Shown here: in pieces, positions 26,576-36,112 of the stretch
Layout of the letters: every line of letters begins with the position of its first letter
Numbering within the stretch: the stretch's first letter is position 1
NCBI GenBank assembly: GCA_030817875.1
Contig: JAUSZU010000001.1
Coordinates: forward strand, 1,178,001 to 1,242,000
DNA from: Flavobacterium sp. W4I14
GTDB lineage: Bacteria > Bacteroidota > Bacteroidia > Sphingobacteriales > Sphingobacteriaceae
Direction of reading: 5' to 3'
DNA length: 64,000 bases
Program-made: the position numbers and the translations under genes
Notes under the pieces: generated by a model
Told to the model about the DNA's origin: nothing
Seen by the model: the letters and a program-made list of their open reading frames with translations, nothing else
The model's database searches: none

Positions 26576-27700
26576 CTAGTACGTGATCACCTGTTCTTCC
26601 AAATGCTCAGGTAAATCCCTGTAGTTATATTTCTGTCCGCGTAACTGAGGTTCGAAACCGGCAGCTTTAATAGATTGCTGGATACCATTCGCGGTGAAAC
26701 GGTGTGGTGCACCAGCAGCCGATACTACATTTTCTTCGATCATAATCGATCCAAAATCATTTGCACCTGCATGTAAACAAAGCTGTGCGGTTGCTTTACC
26801 AACGGTTAACCAACTGGCCTGAATGTTTTTAATATTAGGCAACATAATGCGGCTCAAGGCAATCATGCGGATATATTCATCAGCTGTTACATTGTTGCTG
26901 ATACCGCGGAGTCTTTTTAATAAAGTTCCGTCATCCTGGAAGGGCCAGGGAATAAAAGCCAGGAATCCGTTTGCATCAGCAGGTTTTTCGCTCTGTACCT
27001 GACGGATCCATACCAAATGTTCAAAACGCTCTTCAATGGTTTCTACGTGCCCAAACATCATGGTTGCCGAAGTGGTAATATCTAATTGATGGCATGCACG
27101 CATTACATCAAGCCATTCCTGTCCACCGCATTTTCCTTTTGAAATTAAACGCCTTACGCGGTCATTTAAAATTTCGGCACCTGCACCAGGAAGCGAATCC
27201 ATTCCTGCTTCTTTTAATGCTTTTAATACTTCAGTATGCGTCATTCCTTCCAGCTTTGCAACGTGTGCAATTTCCGGCGGGCCCAAAGCATGTAATTTTA
27301 AATCAGGATATAATTCTTTTAGTTTTTTGAAAAGATCCGCATAAAAGGCTAAACCTAAATCCGGGTGGTGACCACCCTGTAATAATAACTGATCTCCACC
27401 TAAACGGAAAGTTTCTTCAATTTTTACTTTATAGGTTTCAATATCAGTAATATAACTTTCATCGTGGCCAGGCCTGCGGAAGAAATTACAGAATTTACAG
27501 TTGGCAATACAAACGTTAGTCGTGTTAACATTACGGTCGATCTGCCAGGTTACCTTGCCACTGGGTACCTGAATTTTCCTTAATTCATTCGCTACAAACA
27601 TCAGCGATGCCGTATCGGCATGATGGTATAAATGTACTCCTTCTTCAAGGCTCAAAAAATCGAAATGTAATGCCCGTTGCAGTAAATCGGCTGTATTCAT
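26576..27700 (-). CDS. mqnC: Cyclic dehypoxanthinylfutalosine synthase MqnC (radical SAM)
   Basis: A 374-residue radical SAM enzyme of the futalosine menaquinone pathway, closing the futalosine ring. The cluster motif is CIANCKFC. Family landmarks are QIDRNVNTTNVC, LLLQGGHHPDLGL, LPGAGAEILNDRVRR, TSATMMFGHVETIEE and ASWLTVGKATAQLCLHAGANDFGSIMIEENVV, the last being characteristic of MqnC rather than MqnE. It indicates menaquinone as the respiratory quinone. It stands alone. A TATCTTTG box sits 4 nt upstream of the ATG, so it might be leaderless. Confidence 0.9.
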   Translation of the reverse strand: MNTADLLQRALHFDFLSLEEGVHLYHHADTASLMFVANELRKIQVPSGKVTWQIDRNVNTTNVCIANCKFCNFFRRPGHDESYITDIETYKVKIEETFRLGGDQLLLQGGHHPDLGLAFYADLFKKLKELYPDLKLHALGPPEIAHVAKLEGMTHTEVLKALKEAGMDSLPGAGAEILNDRVRRLISKGKCGGQEWLDVMRACHQLDITTSATMMFGHVETIEERFEHLVWIRQVQSEKPADANGFLAFIPWPFQDDGTLLKRLRGISNNVTADEYIRMIALSRIMLPNIKNIQASWLTVGKATAQLCLHAGANDFGSIMIEENVVSAAGAPHRFTANGIQQSIKAAGFEPQLRGQKYNYRDLPEHLEEQVITY

Positions 27701-27704
27701 ATTA

Positions 27705-27712
27705 CAAAGATA
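27705..27712 (-). promoter_or_regulatory. -7 box immediately upstream of mqnC
   Basis: Minus strand TATCTTTG ends 4 nt before the mqnC ATG. No -33 box is obvious, so the call is tentative; if true, the mRNA is leaderless. Confidence 0.4.
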
Positions 27713-27852
27713 AGGAAAAGGGAGGGAAGGTTGAGGGGCTAAGGTTTAAGGTTTGTCAAAAAAATAACAAACACAGTTAATACACCAAAATCTATTAAAT
27801 CTTCCTCATCAGTGAAATCATTTATTATATCTTTACGGTTCTAAAAATTAAT

Positions 27853-29097
27853 ATGGTAGATTTTAATCGTTTTACACTTGCCAATGGTTTAAAAGTTTTG
27901 GTGCATGAAGATGCGACAACGCCAATGGCAGTTTTAAATATTTTGTATGATGTTGGCGCCCGTGACGAGGATCCTGAAAAAACCGGTTTTGCGCATTTAT
28001 TTGAGCATTTAATGTTCGGCGGATCGGTAAATATTCCGAATTACGATGAGCCTTTGCAGCGTGTAGGTGGTGAGAACAACGCTTTTACGAGCAATGATAT
28101 TACCAATTATTACATCACGCTGCCGGCAGAAAACATAGAAACGGCATTTTGGTTGGAAAGCGACCGTATGCTGAGCCTGGCTTTTTCTGAAAAGAGTTTA
28201 GATACGCAAAGAAATGTGGTGAGTGAAGAGTTTAAGCAACGTTATCTTAATCAGCCTTATGGCGATGTTTGGTTAAAGTTGCGTCCGTTGGCTTATAAAA
28301 AGCATTCTTACCGCTGGGCAACTATCGGAAAAGAGCTTTCGCATATCGAAAATGCGACAATGGATGATGTAAAGGCATTTTTCAAAAAACACTATACACC
28401 ACAAAATGCAATTTTGGTTGTGGGTGGAAATGTGAAAACCGAAGATGTGAAAAAACTGGCTGAAAAATGGTTCGAACCAATCCCAGCGGGAGAGAAATAC
28501 AACCGTGATTTAGTTCAGGAAGAGCCACAAACGGAAGCGAGACAAGAAACTGTGAAGGCAAAGGTGCCTTTAAATGCAATTTATATGGCTTTTAAAATGC
28601 CAGGGCGGTTAAATCAGGATTATTATGCCTTTGATTTATTATCTGATATTTTATCACGTGGGCAGTCTTCGCGCTTGTACAACAGCTTGTTGAAAGAGCA
28701 GAAACTTTTTAGCGATATCAATGCCTACATCTCGAGCAGTTTAGATCCGGGTTTGTTTATAGTTGAAGGTAAATTGGTGGAAGGAATAACAACCGAGACC
28801 GCAGAAAAAGCAATCTGGGCAGAACTTGATAAATTAAAAGCCGAACTGGTTTCTGATAACGAATTAACCAAGGTAAAGAACAAGGTAGAATCTGTACTTG
28901 TTTTTTCTGAAATGAGTTTATTGGATAAAGCAATGAACCTGGCTTATTATGAGCTTTTAGGTGATGCCGCTTTACTAAACCAGGAAACAGAAGAATTTTT
29001 AAAGGTTAAAGCAGAAGATATAAAACGGATCTCTAACGAAACTTTCCAATCAAATTCATCATCAACTTTATATTATTTAACTGAAGAAAATGCTTAA
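27853..29097 (+). CDS. M16 family zinc peptidase, catalytic subunit
   Basis: A 414-residue M16 (pitrilysin/mitochondrial-processing-peptidase type) protease. The inverted zinc motif HLFEH is at 48-52 (GFAHLFEHLMFGGS), and the second glutamate is probably in the SEEFKQRY region. The N-terminus lacks a signal peptide, so it is cytosolic. The family degrades or processes peptides using two half-subunits. Its stop overlaps the next gene by 8 nt, and that gene encodes the partner subunit. The pair is typical of Bacteroidota. A TATCTTTA box about 20 nt upstream is a near-consensus promoter. Confidence 0.94.
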   Translation: MVDFNRFTLANGLKVLVHEDATTPMAVLNILYDVGARDEDPEKTGFAHLFEHLMFGGSVNIPNYDEPLQRVGGENNAFTSNDITNYYITLPAENIETAFWLESDRMLSLAFSEKSLDTQRNVVSEEFKQRYLNQPYGDVWLKLRPLAYKKHSYRWATIGKELSHIENATMDDVKAFFKKHYTPQNAILVVGGNVKTEDVKKLAEKWFEPIPAGEKYNRDLVQEEPQTEARQETVKAKVPLNAIYMAFKMPGRLNQDYYAFDLLSDILSRGQSSRLYNSLLKEQKLFSDINAYISSSLDPGLFIVEGKLVEGITTETAEKAIWAELDKLKAELVSDNELTKVKNKVESVLVFSEMSLLDKAMNLAYYELLGDAALLNQETEEFLKVKAEDIKRISNETFQSNSSSTLYYLTEENA

Positions 29098-30361
29098 CAG
29101 ACAACAGGCGCCTGATTTTAAGCAGGTATCAACAATAAATTTTATCCACCCAGAAAAAGAAGCATTGGATAACGGTGTGCCCGTTTTTACAATCTATTCC
29201 CGAGAACAGGATCTGGTGCGTATCGAATTTATTTTTGAAAACGTAAACTGGAACCTAGAAAAACCGTTACAGGCCATTGCGGTAAGCGCATTGATCAATA
29301 ATGGAACAAATAAATTATCGGCGAAAGAAATAGCCGAACAAATTGATTTTTATGGTGCATTTTTTCAAACAGAATATGCCCAGGATCAATCTTCGGTTAC
29401 ATTATACACTTTAAATAAACATTTACACTCGGTACTGCCGATTGTGAAGGATGTTTTATCAGAAAGCCAGTTTCCACAGCATGAACTTGATATTTACATT
29501 CAAAACCAAAAGCAAAAGCTACAGGTAAACCTGAAGAAAAACGATGTTCTTTCGAGAAAAGAATTTGCACATGCTTTATTTGGTGATACAGCTTACGGGG
29601 TAAACATACAAGCAGGGCATTACGATGCATTGAAACGAGAAGATCTGGTTGATTACTTTAAGGCCGCATATGCACCCAATAATTGTACTATTATTGTTTC
29701 GGGTAAGTTTGATGATGTTAGCTTTAACCTGCTGAACGATGCTTTTGGACAGGATTGGGAAAAAAGTAATGCGGTAAAGAACAGTTTCAATTTCACGAGA
29801 ACAGAAAAGCAATTTGTTTATACAGAAAAACCAGAAGCTTTACAGTCTGCGATCAGAATTGGTCAGTTGGCCATTAACCGTAAACATGAGGATTTTTCTG
29901 GTCTTCAGATTTTAAATACGGTTTTAGGTGGATACTTTGGCTCGCGTTTAATGAATAACATCCGCGAAGATAAAGGCTATACTTACGGTATCGGTTCTGG
30001 GATTTCTTCGCTACAACTGGCTGGTTATCTTTTTATTACTACTGAAGTTGGTGCCGATGTTTGTTCAGCTGCATTAACTGAGATTTACAAAGAGATAGAG
30101 ATATTGAAAAATGAACTGGTAGGTGAAGAAGAACTGGATCTTGTTCGGAACTACATGTTGGGTTCGATGTTGGGCAGTTTGGAAAATGTATTTTCACACG
30201 CCGATAAATTCAAGAACATTTATTTTGCAGGATTGGATTACGATTACTATACCAAATATATAGAGAAGGTTAAAACCATTACTGCCGAAGAATTACTGGC
30301 CTTGGCAAATAAATACCTGACAACCGATCATTTTACAGAAGTAGTGATAGGGAAGAAATAA
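29090..30361 (+). CDS. M16 family protein, non-catalytic partner
   Basis: A 423-residue M16 half-subunit lacking the HxxEH motif. The corresponding place reads VSALINNGTNKLSA, so it cannot bind the catalytic zinc itself. The remaining fold is M16-like, including the C-terminal RIGQLAINRKHEDF, GGYFGSRLMNNIREDKG and YTYGIGSG, the arginine/tyrosine block used in substrate binding. It overlaps the catalytic gene by 8 nt and is very likely co-translated. The two proteins would form a heterodimer as in two-subunit M16B peptidases. Confidence 0.92.
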   Translation: MLNRQQAPDFKQVSTINFIHPEKEALDNGVPVFTIYSREQDLVRIEFIFENVNWNLEKPLQAIAVSALINNGTNKLSAKEIAEQIDFYGAFFQTEYAQDQSSVTLYTLNKHLHSVLPIVKDVLSESQFPQHELDIYIQNQKQKLQVNLKKNDVLSRKEFAHALFGDTAYGVNIQAGHYDALKREDLVDYFKAAYAPNNCTIIVSGKFDDVSFNLLNDAFGQDWEKSNAVKNSFNFTRTEKQFVYTEKPEALQSAIRIGQLAINRKHEDFSGLQILNTVLGGYFGSRLMNNIREDKGYTYGIGSGISSLQLAGYLFITTEVGADVCSAALTEIYKEIEILKNELVGEEELDLVRNYMLGSMLGSLENVFSHADKFKNIYFAGLDYDYYTKYIEKVKTITAEELLALANKYLTTDHFTEVVIGKK

Positions 30362-30382
30362 TTATAAATATCCCCCGTTATT

Positions 30383-30488
30383 CGTCATCTCGACTGAAGC
30401 GTAGCGAAATGGAGAGATCTATCCAGATAGATTTTGCTTCGCAGAGCCTTAGGGTTCTCGGCTTCGTTACACTCCGCTCGAAATGACG
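30383..30488. repeat. CGTCATTTCGA-type palindromic repeat
   Basis: The left end CGTCATCTCGACTGAAGCG and the right end CGCTCGAAATGACG are inverted copies of each other, and the middle forms a second arm (GTTCTCGGCTTCGTTACAC). It lies between a plus-strand and a minus-strand gene. Relatives occur at 18192, 47949, 48346 and 57825. Confidence 0.75.
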
Positions 30489-30517
30489 ATTTTTTCGGTT
30501 TGTTATTTTTTTATTAA

Positions 30518-30799
30518 CTATCTGTACTGGCAAAGATATGCTGTTTGAACACTGGCCTTTACTTTAAAAGATGAGTTTGCTGGCACTTCAAAATTACTAC
30601 CAGCTTTAATGCTTTGCCAATTTGTATTACCTGGTAAAAGCGCTGTTAGCTCACCCTCTATAACATGCATAATTTCTTTCTGAGCTGTTCCAAAAGTATA
30701 TTCTCCCGGATTTATAATGCCGACAGTCGATTTTCCTTCAGCGGTTTCATAGCCTAACGATTTAACGTTGCCATCAAAATATTGGTTTTCAGTAATCAT
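30518..30799 (-). CDS. ppnP: Pyrimidine/purine nucleoside phosphorylase PpnP
   Basis: A 93-residue cupin-fold protein of the YaiE/DUF1255 family that cleaves nucleosides with phosphate. Family landmarks are QYFDGNVKSLGYET, GIINPGEYTFGTAQKEIMHV and SNFEVPANSSFKVKA, with the C-terminal tyrosine and cysteine (TAYLCQYR). It is 8 nt downstream of the DUF3857 gene on the same strand, so it could share its transcript, although its function is unrelated. The length is normal. Confidence 0.95.
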   Translation of the reverse strand: MITENQYFDGNVKSLGYETAEGKSTVGIINPGEYTFGTAQKEIMHVIEGELTALLPGNTNWQSIKAGSNFEVPANSSFKVKASVQTAYLCQYR

Positions 30800-30807
30800 A
30801 TGCTAAT

Positions 30808-32703
30808 TTATAAAGTTTTTGCTAAAACCGCTTTTTGTTTATCTGCCTGGTAGATCTTTTTATAAAAATCTACATACTCACCATATTTTTCTGGTGGATA
30901 CTTTTTATTGTTCATGGTTTGCGTGCGGCTATAAACAATCATATTGTCTTTTACGCTGAATTTCGCGGTATATGATCCAAATTCTGAGCTAATCGTGATA
31001 TCTTTCGGAATAAACTCTACATTATATCCTTTTGGTAAAATGTAACTAATTTCATCATCGTCATTATAACCAAAAGGAACAGCAAAGTATGTTTTTCTAC
31101 CTTCTACTTTAAGCGGAACACTTTCGCGGCGGTTAACCTGGTTTACCACCAGAAATAACTTATCTCCACCTTTAGTTAACAATGGATTGGTTTTAAAGTT
31201 AATCTCTTCTGTAAGCACAGGTAACGTTTTATCTGGCTGTACATACTTATAACTGATCAGCTCTGCTACCGGAATAGGACTATCTTCAATTATTGTTTTC
31301 CGGAGATCAACTGGTTCCATTAAAGTCATCGGGAAATTTTCTTCAAACTGCGCATTGCCATATGTAGATTTTATTTCTGAGCTTGCCGTACCATCTTCTG
31401 CTAATGTAATTTTGGTTTTTCTGATCTGATAATTTTCTTTGGCATTGTAAGCAGGGGTATGCACTATTTTTCCCCCGTCTTCGGTAACCATTAATACATT
31501 CCGGTCAGAATTGCTATAGCCGATAAATCCCATTGGTTTATATTGGCTGGTGCATTCTAAAAAGGTGGTATCTTTTGCTAATGGAACACACAAAATCATG
31601 TGGTTAGCCTGTCCCATACTAGAATAAGTTGGGTTTAAACTGGGCATATCGTTTCCGATAACAATTAAGTTTGAAGGGATCCCAGCCTCGTTAAGCAGTG
31701 CTTTCATGTAATTGGATAATGCCTTACAATCGCCGTAATTCACTTGCGCAACCTTTTCGGCTAAAATAGGTCTAAAGCCTCCTATTCCTAATTGAACACT
31801 TACGTAACGGGTATTTTGTTGCAAATGGTTATACAAAATCCGGATCTTTTCTTTTGGTGTTTTGGCATTCTTGATTAAATTCTGCACCATTAGTTTGGTA
31901 GCGTCCGGAAGTTTATTTCCACCTTGATTTAAAGTATACAACCACGATCCGAAATTTTTCCAGTTATCGAAATTTCCTGTCGAACCATCGTATTCAAACT
32001 GATTAGGGGAGGCTTTAACCCAGGCAGAAATGTTATCAATGCCTGTACTTAATGGCTCTTCAGCAACTGCTGCAACATTGGCACTTTTCCATTTGTACTG
32101 TACTTTCTCTCCATTAATAACCGAGTCGGTCTGTAAATTACGACTGGTAATGTACCTCATTTTATAGTTTTTTGCTTTTTGTATAGTATAGGCAGATTTT
32201 TCTACTGATACTCCAAAACCTTTTAAGTCGTGCCATGAAGGAAAAGAAAGTAATCCGTTATAATCCTGACTATAGCTGTATTCTACGGTGTATGGATAAG
32301 TTATACTAACAAATTTCAAGAGCTTAAGCCTGTTGTCTTCGAAGATAGAAAAATCCGAAATCAGGCTTTGGTCTTTAATATCAGAGCTTTTATAGTCTTT
32401 TACTTTTTTTCCTGCCGCATCGTAAAGCGTAGCTCTAATGTTGTATATGCTGCTAAATTTATCGTAAACCTCAGCCATTTCACCATATTCCTCACCGGCC
32501 TTGTTCAAAATGGTTATCGCCACTTTATAATCCATTTTTGCTTCACCCAGGCTCTTAACATCAAAAAAAGATTCTTCGTTCCTAATTACAACAACAGCAT
32601 CCTTTTTAAGGTTTTCGGGAATCTTCGCTACATCATAATCCGTCTGTGCTAATGCAGTGTTAATACTTACAAGCGCAAGCGCTAAACTTAAATAGTATTT
32701 CAT
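30808..32703 (-). CDS. DUF3857/transglutaminase-like exported protein
   Basis: A 631-residue protein with a signal peptide (LALALVSINTALAQ) and an N-terminal DUF3857 domain followed by a transglutaminase-like domain. Of the usual Cys-His-Asp triad, Cys326 (NYGDCKALSNYM) and His368 (ANHMILC) are present. The third position reads Glu383 in FLECTS, where FLDAT is usual. It probably acts in the periplasm or at the outer membrane on peptide or cell-wall targets, but that is inference. The upstream gene's stop overlaps this ATG by one nt, and the two are an operon. ppnP follows after 8 nt. Confidence 0.85.
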   Translation of the reverse strand: MKYYLSLALALVSINTALAQTDYDVAKIPENLKKDAVVVIRNEESFFDVKSLGEAKMDYKVAITILNKAGEEYGEMAEVYDKFSSIYNIRATLYDAAGKKVKDYKSSDIKDQSLISDFSIFEDNRLKLLKFVSITYPYTVEYSYSQDYNGLLSFPSWHDLKGFGVSVEKSAYTIQKAKNYKMRYITSRNLQTDSVINGEKVQYKWKSANVAAVAEEPLSTGIDNISAWVKASPNQFEYDGSTGNFDNWKNFGSWLYTLNQGGNKLPDATKLMVQNLIKNAKTPKEKIRILYNHLQQNTRYVSVQLGIGGFRPILAEKVAQVNYGDCKALSNYMKALLNEAGIPSNLIVIGNDMPSLNPTYSSMGQANHMILCVPLAKDTTFLECTSQYKPMGFIGYSNSDRNVLMVTEDGGKIVHTPAYNAKENYQIRKTKITLAEDGTASSEIKSTYGNAQFEENFPMTLMEPVDLRKTIIEDSPIPVAELISYKYVQPDKTLPVLTEEINFKTNPLLTKGGDKLFLVVNQVNRRESVPLKVEGRKTYFAVPFGYNDDDEISYILPKGYNVEFIPKDITISSEFGSYTAKFSVKDNMIVYSRTQTMNNKKYPPEKYGEYVDFYKKIYQADKQKAVLAKTL

Positions 32704-34709
32704 TATACTTTCTTTTTAAATACGATCTGTTCAGCCTGTTTTTCTACAACCGTTTTAAATAATTCTTTTAAATCGAAATATTCTTCTGGTGTGTAAAGCG
32801 ATTTGTTTACGTTTATGATACTCCTTACCATTAAGGTTTTACCTTCTGCAATATAATTGATGGTAAATGTTCCGTTGTCTTCCGGAAGTTTATAAATCCC
32901 GCCCTTTGGCAACTTATCTACTTCGTAGTCTTCAGGGAAGCTGATCGTAATCCGATAACTTTCTTTAAATGGATAGGCAAAATCGACCGGGAATTTTCGT
33001 TGTTCCAGTTTGAATAAATTTTCTTTGGTTCTTTCGAAAAGGAGAGGCGTAAAATACACCAGGTTTCCGGCTTCTTCCACATTATCTTCAATCACCACAT
33101 CCATGCTTTCTGTCAACAACTCCTCAAGATTGTCGAGATTGTCGATTTTGTAATTAGAAACTTCAAGCCCTGTTTTGTCTTTTTTGAAGTTTTTAATAAA
33201 TTCGGTTTCATTAGTCGTTTTTCTATATTTATTGCGCAGGTTTAATGCGCTGTATCCTTTTGAGTATTGATTAATTTTGCCCGTTAGCTTATTTTCTTTA
33301 TCAAGCGTCATGTTATAAACAAAGATCTTTTCGGTCGTTACTGTTGGTTCTGTGGAGAGCCATTTTCCATTTAAATTTTTTAAATCCATGTAAAAGCCCT
33401 GATGATTTAGATTGTCATAATCTAGCATACCTGCAGGAAGATCTTTATCGGTAGCATCAAGAAAATATAAACTATTTCCGATCTGTGTAACACCAATTAC
33501 ATTATTGAACGCCGATTCTACCGGGTATCCAGGATGTTCACCATTTTCTCTTGTGCTAATCAAAACAGGGTAAGCCTCAATTTTTGCTTCTTTTAATAAG
33601 CTTAATAAGGAAAGGTTAATATCAGCAGACGAACCAGTTTTCTTTTCGAAGATACTTTTTGGATTGGTTTCTTTAGCATACACCAAGTATTCTTTATTCC
33701 ATTTTAAGTTGTTTTTAACGTAGTTGAAAATGAGTTTCACTGCTGCAAGGGTATCTTTTTCGCCTTTCAGAATGCCTGGAAGTACAGCTTTGGCATAACT
33801 ATTTTTATTAATAAAACCACCAAATTTTTCATCTTGGGCCATCCCATTAATAATTTTTGACCACGAACCATTAAAGTCTTGGTACATCTCGCCTGGGAAT
33901 TGGGTTGCCCTGAGTTCAAATTCGATTTTAGGGATATAATCATCCATTGTGGTTACATAAGGCTCCTCTTTCAATGCAGGTACATTAGCAGCACTATATT
34001 TATCGTAAACAGCAGTAGAAGTTAAGCCTGATACGTAGCTCGCATTTATATTTTGATGGAGCGGATGATCGACCTGATAATATCCACTTAGGTTGTTCTT
34101 ATACGTTAGGTATTCAGGTATTTTTACATTGTATTCCGACCAAAGCGTTGGAATATTTGATTGGAATTTCCAGCCACGGAGTGTGAAAATAAAATCTGAT
34201 TTGATTTTGTACTTAAATTCGATAATAGAGCCTTCTTTAACATTGGGCAAAGCAAATTTTTTGATTACATAGTTTTTGTTAAACTCCTCAGTAAATTTGG
34301 CGTCTTTATTTAGTTTACTGGTAACCATTTTACCATCAACCATATTGTAAGTTGCGGCGTCCATAAAACTGAGGTCTTCTTTGGCAGAATTACTACTTTT
34401 ATATAGCTCTACTTTATAATTAGCTAGATCGTATCCGTTTTTGTTTAAGATTTTATAACGGATATGTCTTTCAAAAACATAAATAAAGCTACCAGATGAA
34501 GGCCCGATTTCGAAATAACAGTCGCCAACATCGAACAGTTTAATTGCAGCGGCGGAGGAGTCCTGTCCTGTAGCTTTCACTTCGAATTCTGATGGTGCAA
34601 TTTTACCAAACTTAAATTCTCTTTTTATGGGTTGAGTGGTTTGGGCATAAACGGTGCTAACTCCAATGCATAGCATTAAAGTCAGAAATTTGAGAGCATT
34701 TTTCTGCAT
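32703..34709 (-). CDS. DUF3857/transglutaminase-like protein with degenerate active site
   Basis: A 668-residue exported protein (signal LTLMLCIGVSTVYAQ) paired with the preceding entry. It also has DUF3857 (residues ~30-330) and a transglutaminase-like region. The catalytic Cys position reads TGSSADINL (358-366) and the His position reads FNNVIGV (401-407), so only the third residue (FLDAT) is conserved. It therefore looks like a pseudo-transglutaminase, perhaps a partner or scaffold for the downstream paralogue. It is first in a likely three-gene operon. The family's physiological role is not known to me. Confidence 0.85.
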   Translation of the reverse strand: MQKNALKFLTLMLCIGVSTVYAQTTQPIKREFKFGKIAPSEFEVKATGQDSSAAAIKLFDVGDCYFEIGPSSGSFIYVFERHIRYKILNKNGYDLANYKVELYKSSNSAKEDLSFMDAATYNMVDGKMVTSKLNKDAKFTEEFNKNYVIKKFALPNVKEGSIIEFKYKIKSDFIFTLRGWKFQSNIPTLWSEYNVKIPEYLTYKNNLSGYYQVDHPLHQNINASYVSGLTSTAVYDKYSAANVPALKEEPYVTTMDDYIPKIEFELRATQFPGEMYQDFNGSWSKIINGMAQDEKFGGFINKNSYAKAVLPGILKGEKDTLAAVKLIFNYVKNNLKWNKEYLVYAKETNPKSIFEKKTGSSADINLSLLSLLKEAKIEAYPVLISTRENGEHPGYPVESAFNNVIGVTQIGNSLYFLDATDKDLPAGMLDYDNLNHQGFYMDLKNLNGKWLSTEPTVTTEKIFVYNMTLDKENKLTGKINQYSKGYSALNLRNKYRKTTNETEFIKNFKKDKTGLEVSNYKIDNLDNLEELLTESMDVVIEDNVEEAGNLVYFTPLLFERTKENLFKLEQRKFPVDFAYPFKESYRITISFPEDYEVDKLPKGGIYKLPEDNGTFTINYIAEGKTLMVRSIINVNKSLYTPEEYFDLKELFKTVVEKQAEQIVFKKKV

Positions 34710-34874
34710 TTATAAAAATAGTTTTTTGGTTATTGCAATATTAAAAAGATTTAATTAAATATGATCAATTAATTAACAACATATTTTTGATCTAAGACTT
34801 TTAAATCAGCCTAATAAGTTATATGTCATATAAGGCACAAGAAAAATTTTTATAAAGTTTTCCGTTAGCTCATC

Positions 34875-35882
34875 TTATGAGTTGACCATTCCAGTTTTGT
34901 AGTTTTTCAAATATTCAGATCTCACTATTTTAGCTGTTTTATGGTCTTTGGTGTGGCTCCATCCCGGCGGCATAAAGATGTATAGAAATTTATTTTTAAT
35001 ACCAGGTGCACGCCAAACATCTTTAGCCAAAAGAACAATCTCACCGAAATAAGCGTCTAAAAAGCTGTGCTTTTTCATTTCCCGGGTAATGCCGTATTCA
35101 ATTTTTATCGTTTTGTCTTCTTCCTGATAGGTTTTGAAAACATGGTCCCAAATAGGTAACAGGTTACAAAAGTTGGTGTCCATGTATAATGCATTCTTGG
35201 CGTGGTGTACACGATGGTGAGAAGGAGTAAGGATGATTTTATTTAAAAATCCAAAACGGCCATCTTTAGAAATGTTTTCTCCAATGTGAATAAAAGATCC
35301 CCAAAAACCATCGATAAACATGATTAAAAAAAGCAGGGCAGGGCTTACACCCAAAAGGATGCACGTTGTAGTTCTAATCAGGTCTGCATAGGGTGCTTCA
35401 AGAAAAAAATGCGCAAAATTTACTGATAAGTTCATGGTTTCGGGGGCGTGATGGGTGGAGTGCAAACACCAGAAAAGCCTTACTTTATGCGCTAAAAAAT
35501 GATAAATAAAATGCCCGAATTCCCAGATCACGTAGCCATATATCAGCCAGTACCATGTAATCTCGGTTTTAAAAATGGCGTATTTGCCAAATAAACCGAT
35601 ACAGACAGATACCATTCCGATAGAAATAATGCGGCCAATGAAAGAATTAATTACCAGTGAAAAGAAAGAAATCCGGTAATCAACCACTTTAAAACGGCGG
35701 TAAAATGCCATCCTGATGATTTCAAAAACCAATAAAAAGGGAATCAAAGGACCCATAAGCGCACTGATGCCATTCCAGCTCATAAACTGGCTATAATCAT
35801 TGGTCTGCAGTAGTTTTAACAGTGCTGGTAAGCCGAAAAATCCAACGAGCCATTCCTTTACGCCTTCAAGAAAATCTATCAT
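34875..35882 (-). CDS. Fatty acid hydroxylase superfamily membrane protein
   Basis: A 335-residue integral membrane di-iron oxygenase. Histidine clusters that bind the irons are HFIYH (124-128), HSTHH (141-145) and HHRVHH (222-227). Several hydrophobic helices precede and follow them. The family includes sterol desaturases, sphingolipid hydroxylases and carotenoid hydroxylases; Sphingobacteriaceae make sphingolipids, so a lipid hydroxylase is plausible but not shown. It is a single gene with a TATATTTG box 48 nt upstream of the start. Confidence 0.9.
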   Translation of the reverse strand: MIDFLEGVKEWLVGFFGLPALLKLLQTNDYSQFMSWNGISALMGPLIPFLLVFEIIRMAFYRRFKVVDYRISFFSLVINSFIGRIISIGMVSVCIGLFGKYAIFKTEITWYWLIYGYVIWEFGHFIYHFLAHKVRLFWCLHSTHHAPETMNLSVNFAHFFLEAPYADLIRTTTCILLGVSPALLFLIMFIDGFWGSFIHIGENISKDGRFGFLNKIILTPSHHRVHHAKNALYMDTNFCNLLPIWDHVFKTYQEEDKTIKIEYGITREMKKHSFLDAYFGEIVLLAKDVWRAPGIKNKFLYIFMPPGWSHTKDHKTAKIVRSEYLKNYKTGMVNS

Positions 35883-35929
35883 CTTATTATATTTGGTTTG
35901 TTGAAATTATATAAAACAAAAATTTTATT

Positions 35930-35937
35930 CAAATATA
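35930..35937 (-). promoter_or_regulatory. -7 box of the fatty acid hydroxylase gene
   Basis: Minus-strand TATATTTG, exact to TAnnTTTG, 47 nt upstream of the ATG at 35882. The -33 partner is not clear. Confidence 0.5.
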
Positions 35938-36072
35938 ATCGCTAAATGGTTAGGTCATTGTTACGGTATATTCATTAGACCTTGGATTTTGCATTGTAAT
36001 GATAGCGATTGTCAGACAAGCTCAATATTTAAGCATTTTTATCTTTATACTTTTATATTCCCTCAATTTTCG

Positions 36073-36080
36073 TATCTTTG
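36073..36080 (+). promoter_or_regulatory. -7 box of guaB
   Basis: TATCTTTG fits TAnnTTTG and lies 33 nt upstream of the ATG at 36113 and inside the longer frame opening at 35999. Confidence 0.6.
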
Positions 36081-36112
36081 CCTGGCAAATAATAAATCCT
36101 AATTTATTTGCT

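Noticed and set aside
35999..36112. Hydrophobic N-terminal extension of guaB
   Set aside because: A TATCTTTG promoter box lies inside it, and GuaB is a soluble protein starting at [17 protein letters not shown] sequence.
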